From IMG/VR virus record IMGVR_UViG_3300031746_004145, positions 1-64,000 of that record: a stretch of 64,000 nt of DNA; one strand, given 5' to 3'. The notes under the pieces are model-generated. The model searched no databases, had not been told where the DNA came from, and was given only the letters and a program-made list of their open reading frames with translations. The position numbers were made by a program, and so were the translations under genes. This DNA is from a virus. Positions 9,657 through 17,020 of this stretch are shown here, piece after piece; positions within the stretch are counted from its first letter, which is position 1; every line of letters begins with the position of its first letter.

Positions 9657-10514
9657 ATGCCCTCGAAACATCCCGCTGCGAACTTCATCAAGTACCTGAT
9701 CATTCAGAACCCCACTCTCGCAGACGCCATGATCCAGAGGCGGCTGGAGGAGTGGGCCTTCCTGTCCGCGGATCCCACCCTGCTTCCCATCATGAGGGCG
9801 GAGATCCCTGCCCCGCCGGCGGGGTTCAACCCAGCCGACCGCACGCACCGGCCCAGCGTGCGGTACCTGCGCGAGCAGCAGGTCTACGAGATGTTCCACC
9901 CCAACGACGCGCTCAACCAGGCGCTCGATCTGCTCAGCTTCCCTGACCAGCGGCTGGTGGCAGAGCAGCTGCTGCTCTCCAGGCTCGACCTCAAGCTCAC
10001 CTGCAAGCTGGTGAACGCCAAGCAGAACTGGCACCTGACGGAAGAGGGCCTCTCGATGTACCGGCACTACTTCTGGAACGTGCCGTCCATGACCTTCGAT
10101 GAGTGGGGGCGCTTCCTCTTCAGCCGCACTTCCTACTACGAGAGGTACATGAGCCTGCTCACGGCGCCGCCGAAGCTGGCCTTCTACCACCTCCGAATCG
10201 ACCAGCAGATCGACTCGAAGAAGATGATCGAAGACGTACAGCGCATCGCCCACGAGGCGCTCCTCGAGGTGAGGGAGAAGCCGGGCGTCCCCATCGACAA
10301 GGTGAAGAGCATCAACCTGCTGGGCAAGGTGGTCATCGAGGCACACAACGCCCTCGCCACCTCCGACATGGCCCTGAAGGACACCCTCAAGCAGTTCGAG
10401 CAGTGGCGCATGGAGCACCCGCAGATCACACCTCCCTCCTTGCTCAAGCTGGCGCCAGCAGGTAACTTCTCTGGCTCCGGACTTGAAGAGAAGAAGACAG
10501 ACCTCAAGAACTAG
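9657..10514 (+). CDS. Hypothetical helical protein (285 aa)
   Basis: Not recognised. It is mostly helical, with aromatic-rich stretches around 130-170 (a Tyr/Trp/Phe-rich segment) and a long amphipathic helix near 190-270. It starts 6 bases after the preceding gene and ends 8 bases before the next, so it lies in the same transcription unit as the spike. An assembly chaperone, connector or DNA-packaging partner is possible; the sequence alone does not decide. Confidence 0.7.
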   Translation: MPSKHPAANFIKYLIIQNPTLADAMIQRRLEEWAFLSADPTLLPIMRAEIPAPPAGFNPADRTHRPSVRYLREQQVYEMFHPNDALNQALDLLSFPDQRLVAEQLLLSRLDLKLTCKLVNAKQNWHLTEEGLSMYRHYFWNVPSMTFDEWGRFLFSRTSYYERYMSLLTAPPKLAFYHLRIDQQIDSKKMIEDVQRIAHEALLEVREKPGVPIDKVKSINLLGKVVIEAHNALATSDMALKDTLKQFEQWRMEHPQITPPSLLKLAPAGNFSGSGLEEKKTDLKN

Positions 10515-10522
10515 GAGGCGTC

Positions 10523-10987
10523 ATGGAGTGGATGGAGCGGAACGAAGCAACTGGGGCGACGGGCAAGAAGGACTCGAAGGACCTCGACGCGGAGAGGCTG
10601 GCGAGTCTTCCCATCATCACCAAGGAAGCGGACAAGGGGGCGATGCCCTTCGAGCCTGTGCGCTTCACTCCGGTGAGGAGCCCTGGCTGCTACGAGGCGC
10701 AGTTCGCCAAGAGGGACAGCGACGTCGTCCTTCACTTCTGGCCGCCGGGCTACAACCAGGCGAAGAGGGACGAGAAGCCGCTGCCACCCTTCAAGACGGG
10801 CTTCGAGCTGAAGCTGAAGTCGATCATGGTGGCGGAGTTCGGGATCGACAAGGTCGGCTTCCACAACGACCGCGACACCATGGGCGCCTGGTACGTCCAG
10901 GTGAAGGGCCTCGGCGAGAAGCAGTTCTACAGGGACCTCGTGAAGGTCGCCTGTGAGAAGCTGCACTACTCGCTCGGCGGGACCTGA
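10523..10987 (+). CDS. Hypothetical protein (154 aa)
   Basis: Not recognised. The start at 10523 has an AGGAGG Shine-Dalgarno 8 bases upstream. The first 35 residues are charged and low in complexity; the remainder alternates strand and helix with a conserved-looking core of aromatic residues (HFWPPGY, WYVQV). It is the last gene of the plus-strand block, directly followed by a strong hairpin. Confidence 0.7.
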   Translation: MEWMERNEATGATGKKDSKDLDAERLASLPIITKEADKGAMPFEPVRFTPVRSPGCYEAQFAKRDSDVVLHFWPPGYNQAKRDEKPLPPFKTGFELKLKSIMVAEFGIDKVGFHNDRDTMGAWYVQVKGLGEKQFYRDLVKVACEKLHYSLGGT

Positions 10988-10992
10988 CAGGT

Positions 10993-11030
10993 AAGAAGCA
11001 AGGGGCGACCAGCGCCGCCCCTTGCTTCTT
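10993..11030. terminator. Bidirectional intrinsic terminator
   Basis: A perfect 15-bp inverted repeat (left arm 10993-11007, right arm 11016-11030) with an 8-base loop separates the convergent genes ending at 10987 and 11046. The arms end in AAGAAG/CTTCTT, giving a modest U-containing tail in each direction. Confidence 0.85.
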
Positions 11031-11045
11031 GCTACGCCTGCACGA

Positions 11046-11666
11046 CTAGCAGCGCTTCTTCGTATCGGCGTCGACCGTTGGCGGAGCGATCCCGAACGAG
11101 ATGGTCTGCCTCATCGAGGTGCTCGCCACCGGCTGGGGGCCGAGGATGCCGACGAGGTGGATCTCGTCGGCCTCCCACTTCTTCGCCATGGCCACGACCG
11201 TCTCGATGAGCGCCCGGAGCTCGGTCGGAGCGGGGCGTGCGGCGACGGGGAAGTCCGGGCTCGCCAACCGGTGGTTGAGCCTCTCGAACCGGATGCTGGC
11301 CGTGTCCCCCATCTTGAAGCGCTTCACCTTCTCCTTGGTGCTCATGAGGCGAGCCTTCTTGGGAGCCCGCTTGTAGGACTTCTTGTTGACGTGCTTGTGG
11401 GTCTTGCCCTCGATGATGACGGACACGAGACGCGGGAGGTTCCGCGCCTCCTTGTCGATGGTCACCTGATCGAAGTTGCTCATCTTGACGCCTGCGGCAG
11501 CGAGCTTGCGCATGCGGGTGAGGTGGCCAGGGTCGAGGTCCTTGGCCTCCTTGATGTTCTCTCGGATGTAGGGAACGTCGAGGAGCTTCTCCTTCGGGAG
11601 CTCGCCGAGCTTCTCCAGGATGGCCTGGTTCCGCTTGTGAGCGTTCGAGCTGAGTTCGTGGTTCAT
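11046..11666 (-). CDS. Hypothetical basic protein (206 aa)
   Basis: Not recognised. The start has TAGGAGAACGAAG upstream, a good ribosome site. The centre (about 85-120) is very Lys/Arg-rich, suggesting nucleic-acid binding, and residues 120-190 look globular with a hydrophobic strand near 165-175. It lies 10 bases after the DUF5131 gene and is the last gene of this minus-strand module before the bidirectional terminator. Confidence 0.65.
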   Translation of the reverse strand: MNHELSSNAHKRNQAILEKLGELPKEKLLDVPYIRENIKEAKDLDPGHLTRMRKLAAAGVKMSNFDQVTIDKEARNLPRLVSVIIEGKTHKHVNKKSYKRAPKKARLMSTKEKVKRFKMGDTASIRFERLNHRLASPDFPVAARPAPTELRALIETVVAMAKKWEADEIHLVGILGPQPVASTSMRQTISFGIAPPTVDADTKKRC

Positions 11667-11676
11667 CTTCGTTCTC

Positions 11677-12423
11677 CTAGAGCGGGAAGCACTCGGTGAG
11701 GTGCGGGACCTTGGCCTGGCGCAGCTGGTACTGGAGCTGGACCACGTCGTTGGGGTTGAAGGGTCGGCTGAGCGGCCCGGCCTCGTTGCCCAACACGGCG
11801 TAGTGGATCTCCTTCGTCTCGAGGTACGGCGCGAGGTTCACCGGCCCGAGCAGGGGCTGGAAAGAGACGAACCGGTAGTTGGAAGGAACGGCCAGGAGGA
11901 TGGGCAGTCGCGCATCGGCCATCTTCTGGTTCTCGACGCTGGTGCCTTCCCATGTGTTGGGGGGCGGCCACTGGATGGAGTGACCGAGCTCCTTCTCGAT
12001 AGCCGCCTGAAGCGTGCCATCGGTGTAGAGCTTGAGCATGCGCTCCACCCGCTTGGTGAGGATCTGGTACTTGTTGCGCGGGTACCGGTAGAACGCGGCG
12101 TAGATCTTCGCGAGCTGAGCAAGCGAGACCGACGGGTGGAAGAGGTCGCTCATCGGCGCGACCCAGACCATCATGTTGACGATCTTGGCCAGCTCCTTGA
12201 GCCGCTCCTCTCGGAAGAGGATCTTCCCGGTGAACGTCGGGCCGTTCAGCTTGTGGAACCGCGTCAGGCCGACGTGCGCCTTCCCGCTCGGGCAGCGAGA
12301 GATCTTCCACGACGTGAGAGCGGCCCAGCAGAACCGGCAGCCTTCCGAGACGGCGGTGCAGCCAACGAGGACGTGGAGAGACAAGCTTCGCCACGATGAG
12401 TTGTTGTTGTTCTTATCTGCCAT
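11677..12423 (-). CDS. DUF5131 / phage Gp37-Gp68 family protein
   Basis: 248 aa. The N-terminal VGCTAVSEGCRFCW (C-x6-C-x2-C) and the later 'VWVAPMSDLFH' match the DUF5131 (phage Gp37/Gp68) family, which normally opens with a GC-rich Cys cluster and has a 'NSMSDLFH' motif. The family is related in outline to radical-SAM enzymes and is thought to be iron-sulfur dependent; its reaction is not established as far as I know. The segment 'NTWEGTSVENQ' is also family-typical. ACGGAGGC precedes the ATG. A separate hairpin-bearing leader lies upstream, so it may have its own promoter. Confidence 0.85.
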   Translation of the reverse strand: MADKNNNNSSWRSLSLHVLVGCTAVSEGCRFCWAALTSWKISRCPSGKAHVGLTRFHKLNGPTFTGKILFREERLKELAKIVNMMVWVAPMSDLFHPSVSLAQLAKIYAAFYRYPRNKYQILTKRVERMLKLYTDGTLQAAIEKELGHSIQWPPPNTWEGTSVENQKMADARLPILLAVPSNYRFVSFQPLLGPVNLAPYLETKEIHYAVLGNEAGPLSRPFNPNDVVQLQYQLRQAKVPHLTECFPL

Positions 12424-12453
12424 TCGATGCCTCCGTGAGGGTAGGGGTTGCAG

Positions 12454-12493
12454 GCAGGGAATGGTCCCTGCACAATCCCTTATCCCTACTACT
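12454..12493 (-). promoter_or_regulatory. Leader hairpin and GGGATAAG motif upstream of the DUF5131 gene
   Basis: Between the terminator at 12512 and the DUF5131 start at 12423 there is a 7-bp hairpin (12454-12460 with 12465-12471, loop ATGG). On the minus strand the sequence just upstream, near 12479-12490, reads TAGTAGGGATAAGG. GGGATAAG recurs upstream of other minus-strand starts. A promoter plus 5' leader is a reasonable reading, but it is inferred. Confidence 0.35.
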
Positions 12494-12511
12494 GGGGGTG
12501 AATGGCTAAGA

Positions 12512-12533
12512 GGGAGGGGCCGCTGCCCCTCCC
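12512..12533 (-). terminator. Intrinsic terminator after small Cys-rich genes
   Basis: A perfect 9-bp G/C stem, GGGAGGGGC with GCCCCTCCC and loop CGCT, lies 3 bases beyond the stop codon at 12536 of the minus-strand gene. There is no long U-tract. Confidence 0.6.
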
Positions 12534-12535
12534 GC

Positions 12536-12820
12536 CTACGCCGCCCGGCTCTTGCCGAGCAGCGCCTGCTCCATCTCCTGCTGGGTCTTCAAGATCTCCT
12601 TCAGATGGTTGTCCATCTTGTCGATGCGCTGGTAGAGCGCGCCAATCTGGCAACGCATCATGTAGATCATCTTCATGAGGGGCCAGTTCAAGAAACCAGC
12701 TCTCATGTAGGAGGCACAATCCTCACATAGAGCGAGGGGCGCTTCCTTCGAGACCCAGTCGGCCTGTCCCAGCTCTACTGGAGCGTCGCAGAGGAGACAG
12801 GGCTGCACGCAGTTGTTCAT
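12536..12820 (-). CDS. Small zinc-ribbon-like protein (94 aa)
   Basis: The ATG at 12820 (MNNCVQPC) is preferred over the upstream in-frame ATG at 12856: it has GGAAG upstream and overlaps the stop of the preceding 51-aa gene as ATGA. Cys residues C-x3-C-x2-C and a later CEDC suggest a small zinc ribbon; the C-terminal half is helical and probably coiled. Function unknown. Confidence 0.65.
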   Translation of the reverse strand: MNNCVQPCLLCDAPVELGQADWVSKEAPLALCEDCASYMRAGFLNWPLMKMIYMMRCQIGALYQRIDKMDNHLKEILKTQQEMEQALLGKSRAA

Positions 12821-12972
12821 GGCTTCCTTCCCATCACCTTCCGACAGTAGCGCCACCTGTGGAGGTACTTGTTAGGTTCTTCTTGTGAACAGGACAGGTG
12901 CCCTGGTTCCGATGCTCCCCCACACTCTGTGCAGAGCCCTTTCTTCTTACGTCTATCAAACGTCTTGTTCAT
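12817..12972 (-). CDS. Tiny Cys-rich basic protein (51 aa)
   Basis: A 51-residue frame starts at the ATG 12972, which overlaps the rnhB stop as ATGA, and ends in an ATGA overlap with the next gene. It contains CTEC, then further Cys residues (CSQ, YCRK) and many Lys/Arg residues, so it is probably a zinc-binding nucleic-acid-associated peptide. Translational coupling on both sides supports that it is real. Confidence 0.55.
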   Translation of the reverse strand: MNKTFDRRKKKGLCTECGGASEPGHLSCSQEEPNKYLHRWRYCRKVMGRKP

Positions 12973-13587
12973 GGAGACCTTCCCAGCCTAGACAGAACCT
13001 TTCGAACGTAGAGAAGCCTGTGGATCGAGCAGATGCCGTGTGTCTTGATCCCCTCCTCGTGCTCGTGAGTGCCGTACCCAAAGTTCCGAGCGAAGCCGTA
13101 CTCGGGGAACTGCTTGCCGTAGTCCACCATCATCGTGTCTCGCAGGTGCTTGGCGATCATGCTGGCCGCCGAGACCTCGATGTGGTTCACATCGGCCTTG
13201 GGTTCGACGATCTGCTTGCCCCCGTACCTGCCAACGTGGTTGCTGCCGTCGACGATGAGGGTAGACGGCGGCACTCGAAGCTCTGCGAGTGCTCGGGCAT
13301 AGCAGAGCTGGAGCGCCGGGCTGACCCCCAGGGAGTCGATCTCCCAGGGCCAGGCCCATCCCATTCCGATGTCCTCGCAGGCTGCGACGAGTAAGGGGTA
13401 GGCGGCGGAGCGTTGCTTCTCGGTGGTCTGCTTCGAGTCCTTGATCCCCGCAGGGAGCAGGCCTCGAGTGTTGTCGTTGAAGACGGCGACGACGGAGATG
13501 ATGGGACCAGCCCAGCTCCCATAGCCGACTTCATCGTAGAAGCCCCCCGACGAATCGGGGGGCTTCCTCCTCTCTACGGGGCGACAT
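12969..13587 (-). CDS. rnhB: RNase HII, frame interrupted near the start
   Basis: Endonuclease that cuts the RNA strand of RNA-DNA hybrids. Visible motifs: YDEVGYGSWAGP (the family's DExGRGxxAGP with Y for R), DSK, IVDGSN, ADVNHIEVSAASMIAK and NFGYGT followed by CSIHR. The frame carrying these has no ATG, GTG or TTG for about 40 codons before the first motif; the next in-frame ATG is at 13667, deep in the upstream gene. In another frame, an ATG at 13587 overlaps the end of the GIY-YIG gene and reads 14 codons into the hairpin at 13541-13564. Skipping one base of the C6 or G6 run joins the frames and gives about 205 aa, the usual RNase HII length. So it is either +1 recoding or a one-base error in the run. 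The stop overlaps the next gene's ATG. Confidence 0.85.
13541..13564. other. Perfect G/C hairpin at the 5' end of rnhB
   Basis: AGCCCCCCGA and TCGGGGGGCT form a perfect 10-bp stem with a CGAA loop. It lies just after the GIY-YIG stop (13574) and across the point where the RNase HII frame is broken. It could act as a terminator or attenuator, as a recoding stimulator, or be the site of a homopolymer sequencing error. Confidence 0.6.
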
Positions 13588-14245
13588 ACTTGAACACCTT
13601 TCCTTTGTACTGAGGTTTCTTCCCGTTGAGCACCATTCCCACCTTCACTTGGGTAGTACGTCGCCACCCGAAGAACTCTACGGCCTCCGTCTGAGACAGG
13701 AAGATCATCCCGGATCCGACCTCAACGAAGGGACGCCCTCCGTGCGCGGAGGACATGTTGCTCCTTGTCTTGTCTGTGTGCTTCCTACCCAGCTGAAGAC
13801 GACGAAGTTCTGCTCGAGTCTCTGGTGTGTGGTCTGTGGGATGCTTCTTCTGGTAGGCACTGACCTTGAGACTGATCTTTTTCCTCTCTTCTGTGGAGAG
13901 GATGTAGCCATGCCTGCCCGGCCCGCCATCGGTTGCGTTGGTCAGCCTGGTCCCAGCCTCTTTGGCCTGTTTGATCATGCGCTGCTCCGCCGCGTAGAGG
14001 TCGTCGGCAGAGGCGCACGCCAGCAAGACTCGGAAGATGGGCTCTAGACCTTCGGCCAACAACGACTTGATCCACTGGGCTCTGTGGTTGCGAGGCGAGC
14101 GATTCAAGTAGCAGGGTTTGAGGTGGCCCTCTCTACGTCTTTCTGGGTTGATGGTCTTGCCGATGTACCGAAGCTCGTTGGTGCGGGGATCGAAGAGCCC
14201 GTACACCACGAAGCGTGGCAGGGCTCCTGGTGAGGGTTCTGTCAT
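13574..14245 (-). CDS. GIY-YIG homing endonuclease with NUMOD domains
   Basis: 223 aa. N-terminal GIY-YIG nuclease: YGL at 15-17 and YIG at 27-29 with RRREGH following; the AAEQRMI segment near 85 supplies the likely catalytic Glu. The middle has a NUMOD3-like stretch (LSTEERKKIS, GRKHTDKTRSNMS) and the C-terminus a NUMOD1-like helix-turn-helix (FLSQTEAVEFFGW). This is the layout of free-standing phage homing endonucleases. TCTGGAGGACAC precedes the ATG. It sits directly upstream of rnhB and overlaps its probable start by 14 bases, suggesting insertion at the rnhB 5' end. No group I intron core was recognised. Confidence 0.9.
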   Translation of the reverse strand: MTEPSPGALPRFVVYGLFDPRTNELRYIGKTINPERRREGHLKPCYLNRSPRNHRAQWIKSLLAEGLEPIFRVLLACASADDLYAAEQRMIKQAKEAGTRLTNATDGGPGRHGYILSTEERKKISLKVSAYQKKHPTDHTPETRAELRRLQLGRKHTDKTRSNMSSAHGGRPFVEVGSGMIFLSQTEAVEFFGWRRTTQVKVGMVLNGKKPQYKGKVFKYVAP

Positions 14246-14267
14246 GTGTCCTCCAGACCTCTTATCC

Positions 14268-14534
14268 CTACGGCGCCGAGTTCCTTTCCTTGCCCAAACG
14301 CTGCTTCATCCCCACGTCGAAGCGCATGTCGAGCTCGGAGAAGGTGGGGCGGCCGACGATGATGCAGTCGTTCTTGGCTGCGTACATCATGGTGATGTTC
14401 CACGCCAACATCCTTGACTTCGGGGGCAGAGGAGACGCGAAGTGGATACGAATCGAGTACACGAGTGCGTTGACACTCTTGTGTGTCTCGAAGGATGCTG
14501 GCGTTCCAGAGGCTCTCCCAAGGGAGTCGGTCAC
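14268..14534 (-). CDS. Small protein of unknown function (88 aa)
   Basis: The minus frame from GTG 14534 has strongly G/C-ending codons, especially over its last 50 residues, which supports coding. The start is uncertain: GTG 14534 has a weak ribosome site, and the ATG at residue 42 is an alternative. No family is recognised. It ends 22 bases before the GIY-YIG gene and lies divergent to the terminase. Confidence 0.45.
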   Translation of the reverse strand: MTDSLGRASGTPASFETHKSVNALVYSIRIHFASPLPPKSRMLAWNITMMYAAKNDCIIVGRPTFSELDMRFDVGMKQRLGKERNSAP

Positions 14535-14591
14535 GTTGGGGATCCAAGACAGGGATGGCGGTAGCACGACGACAGGGTAGCAGGGAGAGTG

Positions 14592-16403
14592 ATGCAAGTC
14601 CTCAGTGCAGAAGAGTTCCTTAGAAACCACACCAGCAACGTGGTGATGGTCAACGGTGAGCCTGAGTACAAGGCCGAGTGGGACTTCGAGCCGGAGGTTC
14701 CTGAGGAGTACATAGACCAGGAGGAGCTCGCCAAGAGGCGAGCTGACCTCATCAACATCTCTCCCTCCCAGTTCACCGAGTTCGCCGTCCGCATTCCAGA
14801 CAAGGAGAGCCAGAAGCACGTCAACTTCAGCTTCGCGGGGCGCGAGTACCTCCGCCTCCCCTACGATACGCCGGCCAGGCGCACCCTCTTCAAGTGCGGC
14901 CGCCAGGTGGAGAAGAGCACGCTGCTGGGCAACCGCACGCTCTCTTACTGCTGCGTCATCAACGCCTTCAACGTCCTCTACGTCTCACCCACCAACCAGC
15001 AGACCAAGACCTTCTCCAGAGACCGGCTCAAGGAGCCGATGGAGACGAGCGAAGTCCTGAAGAGCTGGACTACTACCAAGCTCTCGGACAACGTCTTCGA
15101 GAAGCAGTTCATCAACCGCTCGAAGGTCACGCTCCGCTACGCCTACCATCACGCCGATCGAGTCCGAGGCATCCCAGCGGACATGATCGAGATCGACGAG
15201 ATCCAGGACATCAACACCGACAACATCCCCATCATCGAGGAGTGCGCGTCCCACTCGCCCTACAAGATCTTCACCTACTCAGGAACACCGAAGACCCTCG
15301 ACAACGCCATCGAGAAGTACTGGAATGACTTCAGCACTCAGAACGAATGGGTGGTTCCCTGTGAGCGCCATGGAACTCCCGGCAACCCTTCAAGCTGGCA
15401 CTGGAACATCCTTACGGAGGACAGCATCGGCAAGAAGGGTCTCGTCTGCGACAAGTGCAAAGAGATCATCAATCCGATGCACCCCATGTCGCAGTGGGCC
15501 TCGCTCTACCCGGAGATCCGCAGGCCAGCGCAGGACGGCGGCCTCGGTGATAAGGCCTTCGAGGGCTTCCGCATCCCGCAGCTGATGGTGCCTTGGCTGA
15601 AGTGGGATGACATTCTGGTGAAGTTCCAGACGTACCCGCGGGGTCGCTTCTACAACGAGGTGCTCGGTCTCTCCTACGACTCAGGCACTCGTCCCCTTAC
15701 CCAGCAGGACGTCATCGACAACTGCATCCAGGGCTTCTACATGACGCCCCAGGTGCTGGCGAAGGTGAAGCATGACGCCTCCGGGACCTCGCCCATCTTC
15801 TGCGGGATTGACTGGGGAACCGGCGAAGGCACATACACCGTCCTCTCTCTCGGCACATACATCAACGGCTTCTTCACCATCTTCTACATCCACCGCTTCG
15901 AGGGGCAGGAGCTAGAGCCGCCTATCCAGCTGGGCATCGTGGAGGAGCTGATCAAGAACTGGCAGGTCGAGGTGGTGGGGGTCGACTACGGTGGCGGCTT
16001 CGATCGCAACGACCACCTCACCCGCAAGTTCGGGCAGGGGCGCATCTGGAAGTACCAGTACAGCCAGCCGGGCCAGAAGGTGAAGTGGGAGGATCCCCTC
16101 AAGAGGTTCCTCGTCCACCGCACCGAGGTGATGAGTGATGTGTTCAACGCCATCAAGCGGAGGAACGTCATCCGCTTCCCGGATTGGAGCCACTTCAAGG
16201 AGCCCTTCGGATCTGACCTGCTGAACATCTTCAGCGAGTACAACGAGCAGACCCGGCAGATCGAGTACAAGCACGCGCCCGACAGGACGGACGACTCCTT
16301 CCACTCCATCATGCTCTGCCTCTTGGTATCGATGCTTCGAGTCCCCAGGCACGATGTACTGAACCCGTCTGCCCGTACTGGCGTCTCTACTGAGATCGAC
16401 TGA
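14592..16403 (+). CDS. terL: Terminase large subunit
   Basis: Packaging ATPase-nuclease, 603 aa from the ATG at 14592 with GGGAG upstream. ATPase: Walker A-like CGRQVEKST near 102-110, where Glu replaces the usual Gly before Lys; Walker B MIEIDEIQD near 198-206; and a coupling motif TYSGTP near 230. The segment around 305-320 holds a Cys pair (CDKC). Nuclease: GIDWGTGEG near 415, GVDYGGGFD near 465 and DRTDDSFHS near 575, giving the acidic residues of an RNase H-like fold. It stands alone on the plus strand, with minus genes upstream and a terminator downstream. A small subunit is not obvious; the HTH gene at 17021 is one candidate. Confidence 0.93.
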   Translation: MQVLSAEEFLRNHTSNVVMVNGEPEYKAEWDFEPEVPEEYIDQEELAKRRADLINISPSQFTEFAVRIPDKESQKHVNFSFAGREYLRLPYDTPARRTLFKCGRQVEKSTLLGNRTLSYCCVINAFNVLYVSPTNQQTKTFSRDRLKEPMETSEVLKSWTTTKLSDNVFEKQFINRSKVTLRYAYHHADRVRGIPADMIEIDEIQDINTDNIPIIEECASHSPYKIFTYSGTPKTLDNAIEKYWNDFSTQNEWVVPCERHGTPGNPSSWHWNILTEDSIGKKGLVCDKCKEIINPMHPMSQWASLYPEIRRPAQDGGLGDKAFEGFRIPQLMVPWLKWDDILVKFQTYPRGRFYNEVLGLSYDSGTRPLTQQDVIDNCIQGFYMTPQVLAKVKHDASGTSPIFCGIDWGTGEGTYTVLSLGTYINGFFTIFYIHRFEGQELEPPIQLGIVEELIKNWQVEVVGVDYGGGFDRNDHLTRKFGQGRIWKYQYSQPGQKVKWEDPLKRFLVHRTEVMSDVFNAIKRRNVIRFPDWSHFKEPFGSDLLNIFSEYNEQTRQIEYKHAPDRTDDSFHSIMLCLLVSMLRVPRHDVLNPSARTGVSTEID

Positions 16404-16411
16404 TAGGTAAA

Positions 16412-16452
16412 AAGCTGGACCCCCGGGACAGAACCTCCCGGGGGTCCAACTT
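16412..16452. terminator. Bidirectional intrinsic terminator
   Basis: A 17-bp inverted repeat with one G-U pair (16412-16428 with 16436-16452, loop CAGAACC) separates the terminase from the convergent gene at 16470. On the minus strand it is followed by five T residues, so it is best suited to end that gene, but it can serve both. Confidence 0.85.
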
Positions 16453-16469
16453 GCGTCGCAGCGTCGGAA

Positions 16470-16916
16470 CTACTTCCCGAGGAGGCGGACCTTCGGGGTG
16501 CCGAGCCAGTCGGCCACGTACTCGTTGTACACCTTCCCGGCGGCGAAGAGCCCGCCGGTGATGACGGGGAAGTGCCACACCTTGATGTTCATGCCCCCGA
16601 ACCGCCGGACGGCGTTGACGTAGGTGTCCTCGTGCTTGCCGGTCCGCATGATGTCGGCGCCCCGGACGTCACCGGCCCCGTAGAGGAGGTCGGCGACCGG
16701 CACGTAGGCCTCCTTGGGGAGCTCCCCGCGGAAGCGGGTGAAGAACGACTCGAGGGCCTTCTCCTCGGTGGCCGCCGCGCCGGCGGCTGGCGCGGCGGGC
16801 GGCTGGACGAGGTGCGGCTGGAACGGCGGGGTCGGGGTGGCGGTGGCGCCAGCGGCCTCCTCGGCGGTGGCGGCAGCGGCATCGAGCACGATGCCCTTCT
16901 TCGGGGTCTGCTTCAT
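16470..16916 (-). CDS. Hypothetical protein with Ala/Pro-rich N-terminus (148 aa)
   Basis: Not recognised. Residues 10-60 are low in complexity, rich in Ala, Pro and Thr, like a flexible linker; residues 62-148 look globular (FFTRFRGELPKEAYVPVADL, later GGMNIKVWHF). It is the only gene between a HTH gene and the terminator. The 104-base gap upstream contains GGGGCATAAGG on the minus strand, resembling a motif found upstream of other minus-strand genes. Confidence 0.7.
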   Translation of the reverse strand: MKQTPKKGIVLDAAAATAEEAAGATATPTPPFQPHLVQPPAAPAAGAAATEEKALESFFTRFRGELPKEAYVPVADLLYGAGDVRGADIMRTGKHEDTYVNAVRRFGGMNIKVWHFPVITGGLFAAGKVYNEYVADWLGTPKVRLLGK

Positions 16917-17020
16917 GTGGTTGTTCCTCTTCCGGAAGGAAGTGCACCCACGGGATTGTGGGCGACAGGGTATTTCTACCCAGCACTTTCCTTATGCCCC
17001 TGAGGGTGGGGGAATTGCTG

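Noticed and set aside
13574-14267. Group I intron carrying the GIY-YIG gene
   Set aside because: No P/Q/R/S-like core was recognised, and no upstream exon of RNase HII is visible; the upstream 88-aa frame does not look like an RNase HII N-terminus.
14215-14580. Plus-strand frame upstream of the terminase
   Set aside because: Its third positions are poor in G/C, whereas the opposite minus frame (14268-14534) has clear bias; it has no ribosome site.
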